From Desulfobulbaceae bacterium UBA2273 (lineage in GTDB: Bacteria; Desulfobacterota; Desulfobulbia; Desulfobulbales; Desulfurivibrionaceae), in assembly GCA_002347095.1 (NCBI GenBank), contig DDWZ01000015.1:71562-135561 (forward strand): a DNA stretch of 64,000 bases. The letters are read 5' to 3'. The notes under the pieces were generated by a model. The model had not been told where the DNA came from. It worked only from the letters and a program-made list of their open reading frames with translations, and did no database searches. Shown here in pieces: positions 50,247-59,622 of this stretch. The position numbers were made by a program, and so were the translations under genes. Each line of letters starts with the position of its first letter. The stretch's first letter is position 1.

Positions 50247-51988
50247 TTCGAGCCGCCGGAATGATTATCCCCGGAAGACAAGGACTCCAGCTTGCGGCGA
50301 ACAACCTCCTTCTTGTTTTCCTCCTCGTGGAGTTCCAGGGCTTTCACATAGGCCTGGCGAGCCTTTGGCCTGTCGTTGTTTTTCAGATAGGCATCGCCAA
50401 GATGCTCGTGGATGGTCGGATCCTCGGGGGAGAGCGCCACAGCCAACTCAAGCTCCCGGACCGCGGCCGGAAAATCCCCAAGTTGATAATAGACCCACCC
50501 CAGACTGTCGCGGACAAAGCCATCCCTGGGCAACTGGAGAATGGCCTGTTCGATATACGCCTTGGCCTCTTGCAGATTCCTCCCCTCTTCAGCCCAGGTA
50601 TATCCCACGTAGTTCAGGGCCCGGGCATGCTTCGGCTCGCGCTTCAGCACCTCTTCCATCTCGCGCATGGCTCCGGCCGTGTCATCCAGCTTATGGAGAA
50701 ACAGGGCGTACTCGTAATGCGCTTCCACATTGTCGGGAAAATCTGCAAAGGCCTTGGTGAACACCCCATGGGCCTTGTCAATCTTCTCTTCGCCCGCGTA
50801 CAGCATTGCCAGGGCCACATAAAAATTAAGCCGCCGGTGCTGCTTGTCGTCCATGGCCTGCCGCAGCGCCTTTTCCGCCCCGGGGAAATCCTTTTCCTCC
50901 TGCAGAATCCTGGCCAGCATGAGAACCGATTCTTCATAGGCCGGGCTGGGCGGGCGTACCTGGCGAAGAAGCTTCTTGGCTCCGGCAAGATCGCCCTGCT
51001 GGTAATAGGCCAGAATCAACAGGGCCCTGGCTGCGTCTGACTGGGGATCTTCCTTGAGAAGCGCCTTCAGCCGGGTGACGGCCTCGGGGCGCCTGTCCGC
51101 ATCAAGAAGAATCCGGGCGATGGCAAGCTCGATCTTGGCCGGATTGGCCGAGATTTCCCGCATTTTTTCCATTTCCGCCAACGCCTTCCCCACCTCGCCC
51201 TGCCGGAAATACACATTGGCCAAAAAACTCCTGGCCCGCTCGTCGGCCGGGTCTTCTGCCAGAATCCGGCCGTAGAGGGCAATGGCCTCGGAATACCGCT
51301 TTTCCTGCACATACAATTCCGCCGCCTCATGGGCCAGCATCGGCGACCAGTTGAGAGCCAGGGCTTTCTCAAAAGCCGCGGACGCTGCGTCGAAAAGGCG
51401 CATCTCCTGATAGAGCTTGGCAAGATAATAAAAACCGGCGTAGGAATCCGGATTGAGCTCCGTCAGTTTTTCCAAAACCTCCCGCGCCTTGCCGTAATTA
51501 CCAACCCTGGCATACAGCCCGCCCAGCAAGAGACGGACATTGAAGTTTTGCGGATCATCAACCAGGATGGCCTGATATATTTCAATGGCCTCCCCATGCC
51601 GCTCCATGATGCTGTAAAGATTGGCAAGAAGCGCCCGGGTTTCCGAATCCTTGGGGTTCAGGGCGATGAGCTTGTTCACCCATTCAACCGCTTGCTCCCG
51701 TTGTCCGGTTTTAACAAGCAGCGAAGCGAGGGAGCGCATGACATGGCCAGCCATGCGGTCGCACACCAGGGCCTGTTTGTAAGCGTAGATCGCCTCCTCA
51801 TAATTCCCCTCAATCTCCGCCGACTTGCCCCACAGAAAATTAAAATACGCGCACCCCTTGTCCACCGCTTCTTCATAGGGTTCGAGTTCCGCGGCAAAGG
51901 GCGGCTGCCCAGGCACCCCTTGAATGACCGGGGCGCACGACAGGCAGCAAAGGGCCAAGCCACCGGCAATCAACAGACGCTTCAGCAT
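50243..51988 (-). CDS. TPR-repeat lipoprotein
   Basis: This 581-aa protein has a lipoprotein signal (LALCCLSC, lipid on the second Cys of the pair region) and about fourteen TPR motifs covering almost the whole length, such as GNYEEAIYAYKQALVCD and GDFPAAVRELELAVALSPEDP. TPR solenoids bind partner proteins; the gene resembles those named PEP-CTERM or outer-membrane TPR lipoproteins. AGGGAG stands 9 bases before the ATG used. A longer upstream frame overlaps tmk closely and lacks a signal sequence at its start. Confidence 0.87.
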   Translation of the reverse strand: MLKRLLIAGGLALCCLSCAPVIQGVPGQPPFAAELEPYEEAVDKGCAYFNFLWGKSAEIEGNYEEAIYAYKQALVCDRMAGHVMRSLASLLVKTGQREQAVEWVNKLIALNPKDSETRALLANLYSIMERHGEAIEIYQAILVDDPQNFNVRLLLGGLYARVGNYGKAREVLEKLTELNPDSYAGFYYLAKLYQEMRLFDAASAAFEKALALNWSPMLAHEAAELYVQEKRYSEAIALYGRILAEDPADERARSFLANVYFRQGEVGKALAEMEKMREISANPAKIELAIARILLDADRRPEAVTRLKALLKEDPQSDAARALLILAYYQQGDLAGAKKLLRQVRPPSPAYEESVLMLARILQEEKDFPGAEKALRQAMDDKQHRRLNFYVALAMLYAGEEKIDKAHGVFTKAFADFPDNVEAHYEYALFLHKLDDTAGAMREMEEVLKREPKHARALNYVGYTWAEEGRNLQEAKAYIEQAILQLPRDGFVRDSLGWVYYQLGDFPAAVRELELAVALSPEDPTIHEHLGDAYLKNNDRPKARQAYVKALELHEEENKKEVVRRKLESLSSGDNHSGGSK

Positions 51989-52080
51989 AACGGTTTCTCC
52001 CTGTAGACCCAGAACCCTGAGCCAAGCCATGATTTTCTTTCCCGATGTTTCTTCCGCCGGGGAAACAATCCCCTTCCCGT

Positions 52081-52680
52081 TCAAAAAAGCTCGACAACGA
52101 CTGCCATGACCAGGGCATGAACGGCTTGGGCGTCCGCTGTTCCATCAATGCGCCGGATATTGGCCCCGGTGAGGCGGGCAAAGATATCAGCCACCCGGGC
52201 CAAGGCCCCTTCCTGCTCAAAATCGTTCAGGGTCTCGCCGCGGAGCTTCTGCACCCGATGCACCCCAAGAGACACAGGCGCCTCAAGCATAATAACCATA
52301 TCCGGCACCGGCGCAAACAATTCATTTGCCGCGATGATTTTTTGCGGATCATGCCCGGCCGCGCCCTGATAGGCGGCGGTGGAATAATAGTACCGGTCGG
52401 TGAGCACCACCTGGCCTTTGGCCAAAGCCGGAGCGATGACCTGCGCCACATGCTCGCGCCGGTCATCGAGGAACAGGGCCAGTTCCTCTTCCGGGGTGAC
52501 GCTCTTGCGATTTTTATACAACTCTCTGATTTTGCGGCCATACTGCCCATCGGTGGGCTCACGGGTAACAACCACGCTCAAACCGCGTTGGCGCAAGGCC
52601 TCGGCCAGCAGCGCGATCTGGGTGGTCTTGCCGGTCCCGTCGATTCCTTCAAAAGCGATGAGTACGCCTTTTCGTTTCAT
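52081..52680 (-). CDS. tmk: thymidylate kinase
   Basis: This is a 199-aa dTMP kinase. It has P-loop FEGIDGTGKTTQIALLAEAL, TREPTDG (DR-like region) and TDRYYYSTAAYQGAAG. It phosphorylates dTMP to dTDP for DNA synthesis. It lies in a co-directional set with pdxA upstream and the TPR lipoprotein downstream. The ribosome site (CAGGA) is very close to the ATG. Confidence 0.95.
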   Translation of the reverse strand: MKRKGVLIAFEGIDGTGKTTQIALLAEALRQRGLSVVVTREPTDGQYGRKIRELYKNRKSVTPEEELALFLDDRREHVAQVIAPALAKGQVVLTDRYYYSTAAYQGAAGHDPQKIIAANELFAPVPDMVIMLEAPVSLGVHRVQKLRGETLNDFEQEGALARVADIFARLTGANIRRIDGTADAQAVHALVMAVVVELF

Positions 52681-52735
52681 TCCTGAATACCCTTAACAGC
52701 TATCAGTTGTCAGCTTGTAGATTGCAGCGTATGGC

Positions 52736-53770
52736 TTATGGCTTATGGCTTACATCTGCAAGCTTTTTTCTGTTGGCAACAATGACCTCGGCCATGGCAA
52801 CCGCGGCGGCCAAGCTCGTGGGCTCGGCCACCCCCTGGCCCGCGATATCATAGGCCGTGCCGTGATCCACCGAGGTCCGGACAATGGGCAACCCCAGGGT
52901 TACATTCACCCCGTCGCTGAAATGCAGGAGCTTGAAGGGGATCAAACCCTGATCATGGTACATGCAGACCACCGCGTCAAACTGCCCGGCCGCGGCCTTA
53001 TGAAATACCGTGTCCGGCGGAAAAGGCCCCTCGACCAGCCAACCATCCCGCCGGCCATCCGCCACAGCCGGGACGATAACCCGTTGTTCCTCATCGCCGA
53101 ACATGCCGCCTTCGCCTGCGTGGGGATTCAATCCCGCCACAGCCAGCCGGGGGTGCTCCACGCCGAAATCATCCCGCAGCGCCCGGCCGGTGATGGTGAT
53201 CATCCGCAGCACCGACTCCCGGGTAATGGCCCCGGGCACCTCCGCCAGGGGTTGATGGATGGAGACCAGGGTGACCTTGAGCGTGGCGCCCGCCATCATC
53301 ATGGCATAGTCCCGCGCCTGGCACAGCTCGGCCAACATCTCGGTATGGCCGGGAAACCGGTAGCCACCGGCCTTGAGCGCCCCTTTGCTGATGGGGCAGG
53401 TCACCAGCCCGGCCAGGTGGTCGCCCTGGACAAGCCGCACCGCTTCTTCGATATAACGCCCCATGGCCCGGCCGGTTTCAGGGGTGGGGTTTCCCCAGCA
53501 CAGTCCTTCGCCGAGATCGGACAGGGAAAGCACATTGATCGCCTTGGGCAGGCGGGGCGCACCAGGCTGCCATTCCACCACCGGGATCCCGATGCCAAGA
53601 GCGGCGCCGCAGCGGCGCAATACCCCTCCATCGCCGATGACCACCGGCCACCCGGCAGAACCACCCCGGGCAAAAAAGCGCAGGATAATCTCCGGCCCGA
53701 TGCCCACCGGACAGCCCATGGTAATGGCCAGGGGAAGGGATTTTGCCTCAGCTCCAGGTTGCACCGTCAT
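52736..53770 (-). CDS. pdxA: 4-hydroxythreonine-4-phosphate dehydrogenase
   Basis: This 344-aa enzyme of pyridoxal phosphate synthesis has ITMGCPVGIGPEIILRF at the start, ISKGALKAGGYRFPGHTEML in the middle, and GLNPHAGEGGMFGDEE and YHDQGLIPFKLL (metal and substrate residues) later. Its ATG overlaps the yraN stop as ATGA. The last codons run into a 7-bp tandem repeat (ATGGCTT on the plus strand, three copies), so the exact C-terminus may vary between strains. Confidence 0.95.
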   Translation of the reverse strand: MTVQPGAEAKSLPLAITMGCPVGIGPEIILRFFARGGSAGWPVVIGDGGVLRRCGAALGIGIPVVEWQPGAPRLPKAINVLSLSDLGEGLCWGNPTPETGRAMGRYIEEAVRLVQGDHLAGLVTCPISKGALKAGGYRFPGHTEMLAELCQARDYAMMMAGATLKVTLVSIHQPLAEVPGAITRESVLRMITITGRALRDDFGVEHPRLAVAGLNPHAGEGGMFGDEEQRVIVPAVADGRRDGWLVEGPFPPDTVFHKAAAGQFDAVVCMYHDQGLIPFKLLHFSDGVNVTLGLPIVRTSVDHGTAYDIAGQGVAEPTSLAAAVAMAEVIVANRKKLADVSHKP

Positions 53771-54159
53771 TCTCCATAGCTCAGATCAAAGGCGTTTTTC
53801 ACCAGCTCAAACACCGGCTCAGCCTCGCCGGCAATGGTAATGGCCACCACGTCAAAACGGGCCGGATGCGCCTCCCTGCCTGTTTCGGCCAGATACTGCA
53901 AGGCGGCCTTGGAAATCTGCCGACACTTGGCCGGGGTCACCGCCTCAAAGGGATGGCCGCACTGATGGCCGCGCCGGGTCTTCACCTCGACAAACACCAG
54001 AATACCCTGATCCTCGGCTACAATGTCGATCTCCCCCAGCTTGGTCCGATAATTCTTCACAAGAATCCGATAGCCCTGCCGGGCAAGATATTGGCAGGCA
54101 AGCGATTCCCCTTGCTGCCCGACGGAGGCCGTGCCCGCGGCCTTCAGCTTGCCGAACAA
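53767..54159 (-). CDS. yraN: YraN family (UPF0102) nuclease-like protein
   Basis: This 130-aa protein has the restriction-endonuclease-like core GYRILVKNYRTKLGEIDIVAEDQGILVFVEVKTR: Glu, Asp and the ExK motif are all present. The role is unproven; links to Holliday-junction or DNA processing are suggested. It overlaps rnhB by 16 bases and pdxA by 4, in the standard rnhB-yraN order. Confidence 0.92.
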   Translation of the reverse strand: MFGKLKAAGTASVGQQGESLACQYLARQGYRILVKNYRTKLGEIDIVAEDQGILVFVEVKTRRGHQCGHPFEAVTPAKCRQISKAALQYLAETGREAHPARFDVVAITIAGEAEPVFELVKNAFDLSYGE

Positions 54160-54791
54160 TCGCGCACCGGCTTGAAGCTCAAGCGATGGATGGGACAGGG
54201 TCCGATTTCCCGGATAATCCGGCGATGCTCGGCAGTGGGATACCCCTTGTGCCTGGCGAAGTTATACTGGGGGTATTCAAGATGGAACTGCTCCATGATC
54301 GCATCCCGGGTCACCTTGGCGACAATGGAAGCGGCGGAGATGGAGGCGCTGCGCGAGTCGCCTTTGACCAAGGCCTGTTGCGCCACGGCCATGGGCACGG
54401 TGAATTTGCCGTCAACCAGCAGGAAGTCAGGCAGGGAAGGAAGCGTTTCCACTGCCTTTCGCATGGCCAGCAAAGAGGCTTGCAGGATATTGAGCCGGTC
54501 GATCTCCTCTGCGGAAACAATCCCCACCCCGATTCCGGCCCCGAGGGCAACAAGACGCTGCGCCAGCTCCCCGCGGGTTTTGGCGCTCAATTTTTTTGAA
54601 TCCTGAAATTGCTGATACTCGCAGCGGGGCGGAAGAATGACGCAGGCGGCCACCACCGGCCCGGCCAGCGGGCCGCGTCCTGCTTCGTCGGTCCCGGCCA
54701 CGGTGGCGTAGCCCTGGCTGATCAGAGATCGTTCAATGGCAAAGGTGTCGCCAGCCAGGGAAGCTGGCCACAGTGTTATCGCCTTGGGCAA
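54144..54791 (-). CDS. rnhB: ribonuclease HII
   Basis: This 215-aa enzyme removes ribonucleotides from DNA. It has the catalytic pattern TVAGTDEAGRGPLAGPVVAA (Asp-Glu), FLLVDGKFTVP (Asp) and SASIVAKVTRDAIM (Asp near the end of the core). The start shown is TTG with AAGGTGG upstream; no ATG is available before the conserved core, so the exact N-terminus is uncertain. Confidence 0.93.
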   Translation of the reverse strand: MPKAITLWPASLAGDTFAIERSLISQGYATVAGTDEAGRGPLAGPVVAACVILPPRCEYQQFQDSKKLSAKTRGELAQRLVALGAGIGVGIVSAEEIDRLNILQASLLAMRKAVETLPSLPDFLLVDGKFTVPMAVAQQALVKGDSRSASISAASIVAKVTRDAIMEQFHLEYPQYNFARHKGYPTAEHRRIIREIGPCPIHRLSFKPVRDCSAS

Positions 54792-54929
54792 GACGCACCA
54801 CCTTGTGATGACCCGAAAGAACCACGAATAAAAGGGCCACGGTTACCCGTGGCCCAGCAATGGCGAAGCGAGACAAATCCCGGAGCACAGGCGCATATGG
54901 CCTTTCCTGCTCCGGGCAATGCGCAATGG

Positions 54930-55277
54930 CTAGTTGATGCCTTTTTCCCTGATTCTCGCTGCCTTGCCGCGCAGGTTGCGCAGGTAGTACAGACGCGAAC
55001 GACGGACTCGGCCCTCGCTCACCAGTTCGATCTTGTCGACCCTGGGAGAACACAAGGGGAAGGTTTTCTCCACGCCGATCCCATGGGAGATCTTGCGGAC
55101 GGTGACGCTGGCCCCCATGACCCCTTTGCGGCGGCGGATAACAACCCCCTGAAAAAGCTGGGTCCTTTCCTTGTTGCCTTCGATGATCCGGATATGCACT
55201 TTCACGGTATCGCCGGGACGAAAGTCCGGCATGTCATGCCGCATATTCTCTTGTTCCATCTGCTCAATGATGTTCAT
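54930..55277 (-). CDS. rplS: 50S ribosomal protein L19
   Basis: This 115-aa protein has [20 protein letters not shown] and [20 protein letters not shown], and ends [26 protein letters not shown] precedes the ATG. It is part of the conserved rpsP-rimM-trmD-rplS order, here with a SPOUT methyltransferase inserted before it. Confidence 0.97.
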   Translation of the reverse strand: MNIIEQMEQENMRHDMPDFRPGDTVKVHIRIIEGNKERTQLFQGVVIRRRKGVMGASVTVRKISHGIGVEKTFPLCSPRVDKIELVSEGRVRRSRLYYLRNLRGKAARIREKGIN

Positions 55278-55347
55278 AGTTTTTCCTCTTTCAACCCTTT
55301 ATGAGAACGGATTCCACTGGGCCATTATACACGCCCACACTGTTTTT

Positions 55348-55944
55348 TCAATGCTTACCTAACACTCGGTCCAGAACGATGGCCGCAGCCGACCGGACAG
55401 AGAGATGATTATATTCGCCATATCCGACAATGGGAGGCAGCAGCGCATCGACATCGGCAAAAACTTCCGGCGTCATGCCCCAGCCGGTGCCAAACAAGAT
55501 CAGATGCGGCTCCCCGGCAAAAATCCGCTGCCGCGCTTCCACGTAATCCAGTTGGTTGACGTGCGGCTTGGCGCTGGTGGCAAGGACTGTTGGTCTTTGC
55601 TGCCATTTCGCCTTCACCAGTTCGTACATCTCTGCCAGATCGGTGCAAACCCGCACCAGAGCCAGGGCGTCCTTGCGTTTCGGGTTATATGTCGCCCCGT
55701 GCCCTGTCTGCCAGTGCGCCAGAATATCCCTGACCAGCGCCTGCTGGTCCGCAAAAGGAGTGACAATGTACAGGGTGTCGATGCCAAAGGTCCTGCCTGC
55801 CCTGGCAATATCATGCAGGTCCAGATTGGTCACCGCCGAGCCGATGGTCTCGCCGTTCTTGTTACAGACCGGATAATGGACCAGGGCCAGATCGAGCCGC
55901 AGCACGGGTTGCTCCGGGCCGTCGTTCACAACTGGCCGCAACAT
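55348..55944 (-). CDS. SPOUT-class RNA methyltransferase (Methyltrn_RNA_4 family)
   Basis: This 198-aa protein of the TM1570/PF09936-type family has LDLALVHYPVCNKNGETIGSA and AVTNLDLHDIARAGRTFGID at the start, and a knot region with LILFGTGWGMTPEVF and YNHLSVRSAAAIVLDRVLG at the end. It is often found between trmD and rplS in Desulfobacterota and other anaerobes. The RNA target is unknown. Confidence 0.88.
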   Translation of the reverse strand: MLRPVVNDGPEQPVLRLDLALVHYPVCNKNGETIGSAVTNLDLHDIARAGRTFGIDTLYIVTPFADQQALVRDILAHWQTGHGATYNPKRKDALALVRVCTDLAEMYELVKAKWQQRPTVLATSAKPHVNQLDYVEARQRIFAGEPHLILFGTGWGMTPEVFADVDALLPPIVGYGEYNHLSVRSAAAIVLDRVLGKH

Positions 55945-55966
55945 CGGAAAGCAGTCATCGGCATAA

Positions 55967-56015
55967 GGAGCCGTAACGAAATGGTCTCTGCCATAATTAT
56001 TTCGTAACGGCTCCT
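55967..56015. repeat. 17-bp inverted repeat between trmD and SPOUT gene
   Basis: AGGAGCCGTAACGAAAT and ATTTCGTAACGGCTCCT face each other across 15 bases; the pairing is nearly perfect, with a small mismatch in the middle. It has the form of an extragenic palindrome rather than a terminator, since no clear T-run follows. Confidence 0.65.
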
Positions 56016-56040
56016 AAACATTGCCCATCGTGTTGAATGA

Positions 56041-56844
56041 CTAATTCTCCGGCTGACTCTTCCAACCGCTCTCCCGCAGCCTGGCAAGAAGTCCCTGCCG
56101 CTGTAAAATCTTTAACTCGCCGGGGCTAAAACGCATCCTGGCAACAAGATCCGGCCGTTTGGCCAAGGTTCGCTCAACCGCGGCAATAAGCCGCCACTGG
56201 GCCACTGCCCCGTGATCCCCGGAAAAAAGCACCTCCGGCGCTGCTACGCCCTCAAAAAGCCTGGGCCGCGTATACTGCGGATACTTGAGCCCGCCCCGGC
56301 TGAAGGTGTCATAGTCCGCGGAATCGGCACATCCCAAAACCCCCGGCCTCAGCCTGGTGATGGAATCGATGAGGACCATGGCCGCCAATTCCCCACCGGT
56401 GAGGATATAGTCGCCGATGGAGATTTCCTCGTCCACATAGCGGGCGGCAAAGCGTTCATCCACCCCTTCATAGCGCCCGCACACCAGAAGCAACCGCGCC
56501 TGCCCGGCCAGCTCTTGAGCAACACTCTGCGAATAGGGCCGCCCCTGGGGGCTTAAGAGGATCACCCTCCCCGGCTGCGGGGCCATCTCCTGCACCGCCT
56601 GCACCGCAGCGGCAAGAGGTTCCGGCTTCATCACCATGCCTTCCCCGCCGCCAAAGGGGCGGTCATCGGTCATGGCATGCTTGTCCAGCGCATACTCCCG
56701 GATATTGTGGCAGAAAACTCCTATCTGCCCGGCTTCCTGGGCCCTGCGGATTATCCCCTCCTTGAGCGGAGAATCCAGCAGCTCCGGAAAAATCGTCAGG
56801 ACATCAAAACGAATGGTTTCGCCCGCGAGTGCTTCAGCTTGCAT
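56041..56844 (-). CDS. trmD: tRNA (guanine-37-N1)-methyltransferase
   Basis: This 267-aa knotted methyltransferase has FDVLTIFPELLDSPLKEGII, DDRPFGGGEGMVMKPEPL, LLVCGRYEGVDERF and SIGDYILTGGELAAMVLIDS, all diagnostic for TrmD. It methylates G37 of several tRNAs to prevent frameshifts. The ATG overlaps rimM by 11 bases; a GTG five codons upstream is the alternative. Confidence 0.96.
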   Translation of the reverse strand: MQAEALAGETIRFDVLTIFPELLDSPLKEGIIRRAQEAGQIGVFCHNIREYALDKHAMTDDRPFGGGEGMVMKPEPLAAAVQAVQEMAPQPGRVILLSPQGRPYSQSVAQELAGQARLLLVCGRYEGVDERFAARYVDEEISIGDYILTGGELAAMVLIDSITRLRPGVLGCADSADYDTFSRGGLKYPQYTRPRLFEGVAAPEVLFSGDHGAVAQWRLIAAVERTLAKRPDLVARMRFSPGELKILQRQGLLARLRESGWKSQPEN

Positions 56845-57406
56845 CGCCCGGCGTCCCACCCGCGTTCATTTCCAGCAAGCCCGGAGGCGGCGTGACCATC
56901 AGCGCCTTGCCATCCGGCGCAAGCCCGGCAACACAGGCATCAATCGCCGGGATCAGATACTCGGCTCCCCCTCCGGTAATCACCAGAATATCATGGGCAG
57001 GGGTGGCCAGAAGCGAGGTGATCCGGCCAAGCTCGCGCCCTTCATCGCTGATCACCGGCAACCCAACCAGCTCATGCCAGTAAAAGGTCTCCGGCCCACG
57101 ACTCGGCAGAAGTTCCCGGTCGATCCGCACCTCCCAGCCGCGCAACGCTTCGGCCGCGCTTCTGCCGGAAAGGCCGACAAGCTCAAGGAGTACGAGATTC
57201 CCCAAGGGGCGGCTCTTCTCGACCGCATACGATCGTGCAAGGCCATGACCCGTTTCAACCAGGGTCAACAGCGTATAGCCGCGAAAATCATCGGGATTGC
57301 CGGAAAAAGGGTAGACCTTGAGTTCACCCTTGATGCCATGGGCCTTGACAACATTGCCCACCGCAATCTGCCCATCATGGGCAACCCCGACATCAAGGAT
57401 TTCCAA
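56834..57406 (-). CDS. rimM: 16S rRNA processing protein RimM
   Basis: This is a 190-aa two-domain protein: an N-terminal reductase-like barrel with VGNVVKAHGIKGELKVYPFS, then a PRC barrel starting FYWHELVGLPVISDEGRELG. It helps 30S maturation by binding S19. The only start in range that keeps the whole domain is TTG, preceded by GGAGTAGGAT; a GTG at VGNVVKAHG is the alternative. It is 5 bases after khpA. Confidence 0.92.
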   Translation of the reverse strand: MEILDVGVAHDGQIAVGNVVKAHGIKGELKVYPFSGNPDDFRGYTLLTLVETGHGLARSYAVEKSRPLGNLVLLELVGLSGRSAAEALRGWEVRIDRELLPSRGPETFYWHELVGLPVISDEGRELGRITSLLATPAHDILVITGGGAEYLIPAIDACVAGLAPDGKALMVTPPPGLLEMNAGGTPGDAS

Positions 57407-57411
57407 AAATC

Positions 57412-57642
57412 CTACTCCACTATCTCGAGGCGAGCCTTGCGGTTATCCTTGCCTGCGGTGGCGGAAAGCAGCGAACGGATGGCCCTGGCGGTCCGCCCCT
57501 GTTTTCCGATCACCTTGCCAAGATCCTCCTTGGCTACCCGCAACTCAAGGACAACGGCGCCATCGCCTTCCGTTTCTGTAACCTGGACGGAAGCGGGATC
57601 ATCCACCAATGCAGTGGCTATGAATGCGACCAGATCCTTCAT
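57412..57642 (-). CDS. khpA: KH-domain RNA-binding protein KhpA
   Basis: This 76-aa single KH domain has the GxxG loop in [20 protein letters not shown]. It binds RNA and in other bacteria pairs with KhpB. It lies between rpsP and rimM in the standard order, six bases after rpsP. Confidence 0.94.
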   Translation of the reverse strand: MKDLVAFIATALVDDPASVQVTETEGDGAVVLELRVAKEDLGKVIGKQGRTARAIRSLLSATAGKDNRKARLEIVE

Positions 57643-57648
57643 GGATTC

Positions 57649-57897
57649 TTATTCCGCCACTTTGGCGGTCTTGGCCAGCAAGCTCTTCACCGTATCGGAA
57701 GGCAGGGCGCCCTTGTCGAGCCAGACCTGAATCCGGTCCTGCTTGACAATAACCTCGGCGGGCTGCTTGCAGGGGTCGTAGGTGCCGACCACTTCAAGAA
57801 ACTGCCCGTCGCGGCACGCCTCGGCGTTGGCTACGACAATGCGGTAAAAAGGTTTCTTCTTGCGGCCCATTCTGGTCAAACGAATCCGTACTGCCAT
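57649..57897 (-). CDS. rpsP: 30S ribosomal protein S16
   Basis: This 82-aa protein begins [20 protein letters not shown] and includes [22 protein letters not shown] lies before the ATG. It is the first gene after ffh in the conserved cluster. Confidence 0.97.
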   Translation of the reverse strand: MAVRIRLTRMGRKKKPFYRIVVANAEACRDGQFLEVVGTYDPCKQPAEVIVKQDRIQVWLDKGALPSDTVKSLLAKTAKVAE

Positions 57898-57983
57898 GTA
57901 ATGTTTCCTCCTGTGGGTTATTCAACTTTTTTTGACAGGCCACCCATGGGGCGTCCTGTGCGTATTCTCATATAAAGACGGAC

Positions 57984-59348
57984 CTACCGGAACAGCCCCT
58001 TGGGCCGTTTCTTTTTCTTCGGCCCGCCGACAAAGGCGCCCAGTCCGCCGGGCTTGCCGCTCATCTGCTTCATCATCTTGAGCATTTCCGTGTAGCTCTT
58101 GATGACCTTGTTCACGTCCTGCACCGTGGTGCCGCTCCCCTTGGCGATGCGCGTCCTGCGGTTCGCGTTGAGGATGGCGTGGTTGCGGCGCTCCTTGATG
58201 GTCATGGAGTTGATGACCGCCTCCACCTTGACCAATTCCTTTTCATCGGGCTTGGGCATGTCCTTGAGCTGTTTGATCCGGCTCATCCCCGGAATCATGC
58301 CCATGATCTGCTCCAGGCTGCCCATCTTCTTGATCTGCTGGATCTGCTCAAGAAAATCCTCCAGGGAAAACCCCTCTTTCTTGAGCTTCTTGGCGAGCTT
58401 TTCCGCCTTGTCCTTATCAACGACTGCCTCGGCCTTTTCGATCAGGGTGAGCACATCGCCCATGCCCAAGATCCGGGAGGCAACGCGGTCCGGATGGAAC
58501 GGCTCCAGGGCGTCAAGCCCTTCACCCATGCCGACGAACTTGATGGGCCGCTGGGTCACTTTCTTGATGGACAGGGCCGCGCCGCCGCGGGCATCGCCAT
58601 CCATCTTAGTCAGGATCACGCCGCTGATGGCAAGATCGAGATTAAATTTTTCAGCCACCGTGACCGCGTCCTGGCCGGTCATGGCATCGGCCACGAAAAG
58701 GATCTCGGCGGGCTGCACCGCATCCTTGATCCGGGCCAACTCCCCCATGAGCTCCTGATCCACATGGAGCCGGCCGGCGGTGTCGATAATCAGTGTATCA
58801 TAGCCGCCGCTCTGGGCGGCATGCACAGCCTGGCGGCAAATAGCCACCGGATCTTGATCAGTGGCCGAGGGATGCACTGGCACCCCAAGGCTCTGCCCCA
58901 GAATGGTCAACTGGTCAATGGCCGCTGGCCGATACACGTCGGCAGGCACCAGGTACGGCTTGCGCCCCTTGCCCTGCAGCAGCTTGGCCAGCTTGCCGGA
59001 GGTGGTGGTCTTACCGGAACCCTGCAGACCCACCATCATAATAACTACGGGCTGGCGGCCACTGAGATTGAGGGTGGCGGTCTGTCCGCCCAACAGCTCA
59101 ACCAACTGGTCGTGAACAACCTTGACCACCTGCTGGCCAGGGGCCAGGGAACCGACAACTTCCTGGCCAATCGCCTTCTCGGCGACAGTGGCGACAAATT
59201 CCTTGGCAACCTTGAAATTGACGTCGGCTTCCAGCAGGGCCATGCGCACTTCGCGCAGCGCCTCCTGGATGTTTTCCTCGGTCAGCCTGCCATGGCCGCG
59301 AAGCTGTTTAAAAACATCATGTAACCGGTCTGAAAGCGACTCAAACAT
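57984..59348 (-). CDS. ffh: signal recognition particle protein Ffh
   Basis: This 454-aa GTPase has the N domain (FESLSDRLHDVFKQLRGHGR), the G domain with GLQGSGKTTTSGKLAKLL (P-loop), DTAGRLHVDQELMGEL and TKMDGDARGGAALS, and the methionine-rich M domain, ending MLKMMKQMSGKPGGLGAF. With 4.5S RNA it brings membrane proteins to the translocon. The 4.5S RNA gene is not in the window. Confidence 0.97.
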   Translation of the reverse strand: MFESLSDRLHDVFKQLRGHGRLTEENIQEALREVRMALLEADVNFKVAKEFVATVAEKAIGQEVVGSLAPGQQVVKVVHDQLVELLGGQTATLNLSGRQPVVIMMVGLQGSGKTTTSGKLAKLLQGKGRKPYLVPADVYRPAAIDQLTILGQSLGVPVHPSATDQDPVAICRQAVHAAQSGGYDTLIIDTAGRLHVDQELMGELARIKDAVQPAEILFVADAMTGQDAVTVAEKFNLDLAISGVILTKMDGDARGGAALSIKKVTQRPIKFVGMGEGLDALEPFHPDRVASRILGMGDVLTLIEKAEAVVDKDKAEKLAKKLKKEGFSLEDFLEQIQQIKKMGSLEQIMGMIPGMSRIKQLKDMPKPDEKELVKVEAVINSMTIKERRNHAILNANRRTRIAKGSGTTVQDVNKVIKSYTEMLKMMKQMSGKPGGLGAFVGGPKKKKRPKGLFR

Positions 59349-59542
59349 TCAATCACTCAAGCATGCTGCGGGAAAGCCCGGCAGCCGCGATAATTCCTGA
59401 AAAAAGACACACCTCACCCTCTCCGGGCCGGAAAACGGACAAAGATACTGTGCCAAAGCCAGGTTGTCAAGCAACAAATCTGCGCAGAAAATCCATCGCA
59501 AGGGAGACGATACTCTTGCAGGCGGCTGGTTGGCGCGGGAAC

Positions 59543-59562
59543 AGGTAATGTCCCCGGAATTC
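59543..59562. repeat. GTAA..GTCCCCGGAATT repeat, copy 1
   Basis: AGGTAATGTCCCCGGAATTC resembles three further sites near 61.3, 61.6 and 63.9 kb. This form is common in extragenic repeats tied to REP-associated (RAYT) transposases in proteobacteria. No such transposase gene is in the window. Confidence 0.45.
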
Positions 59563-59622
59563 GCTCAGTGGCCAATAACCAGAAGTCTGCTATGCCGTAA
59601 TGCGCCCGACAGATCACGGACT

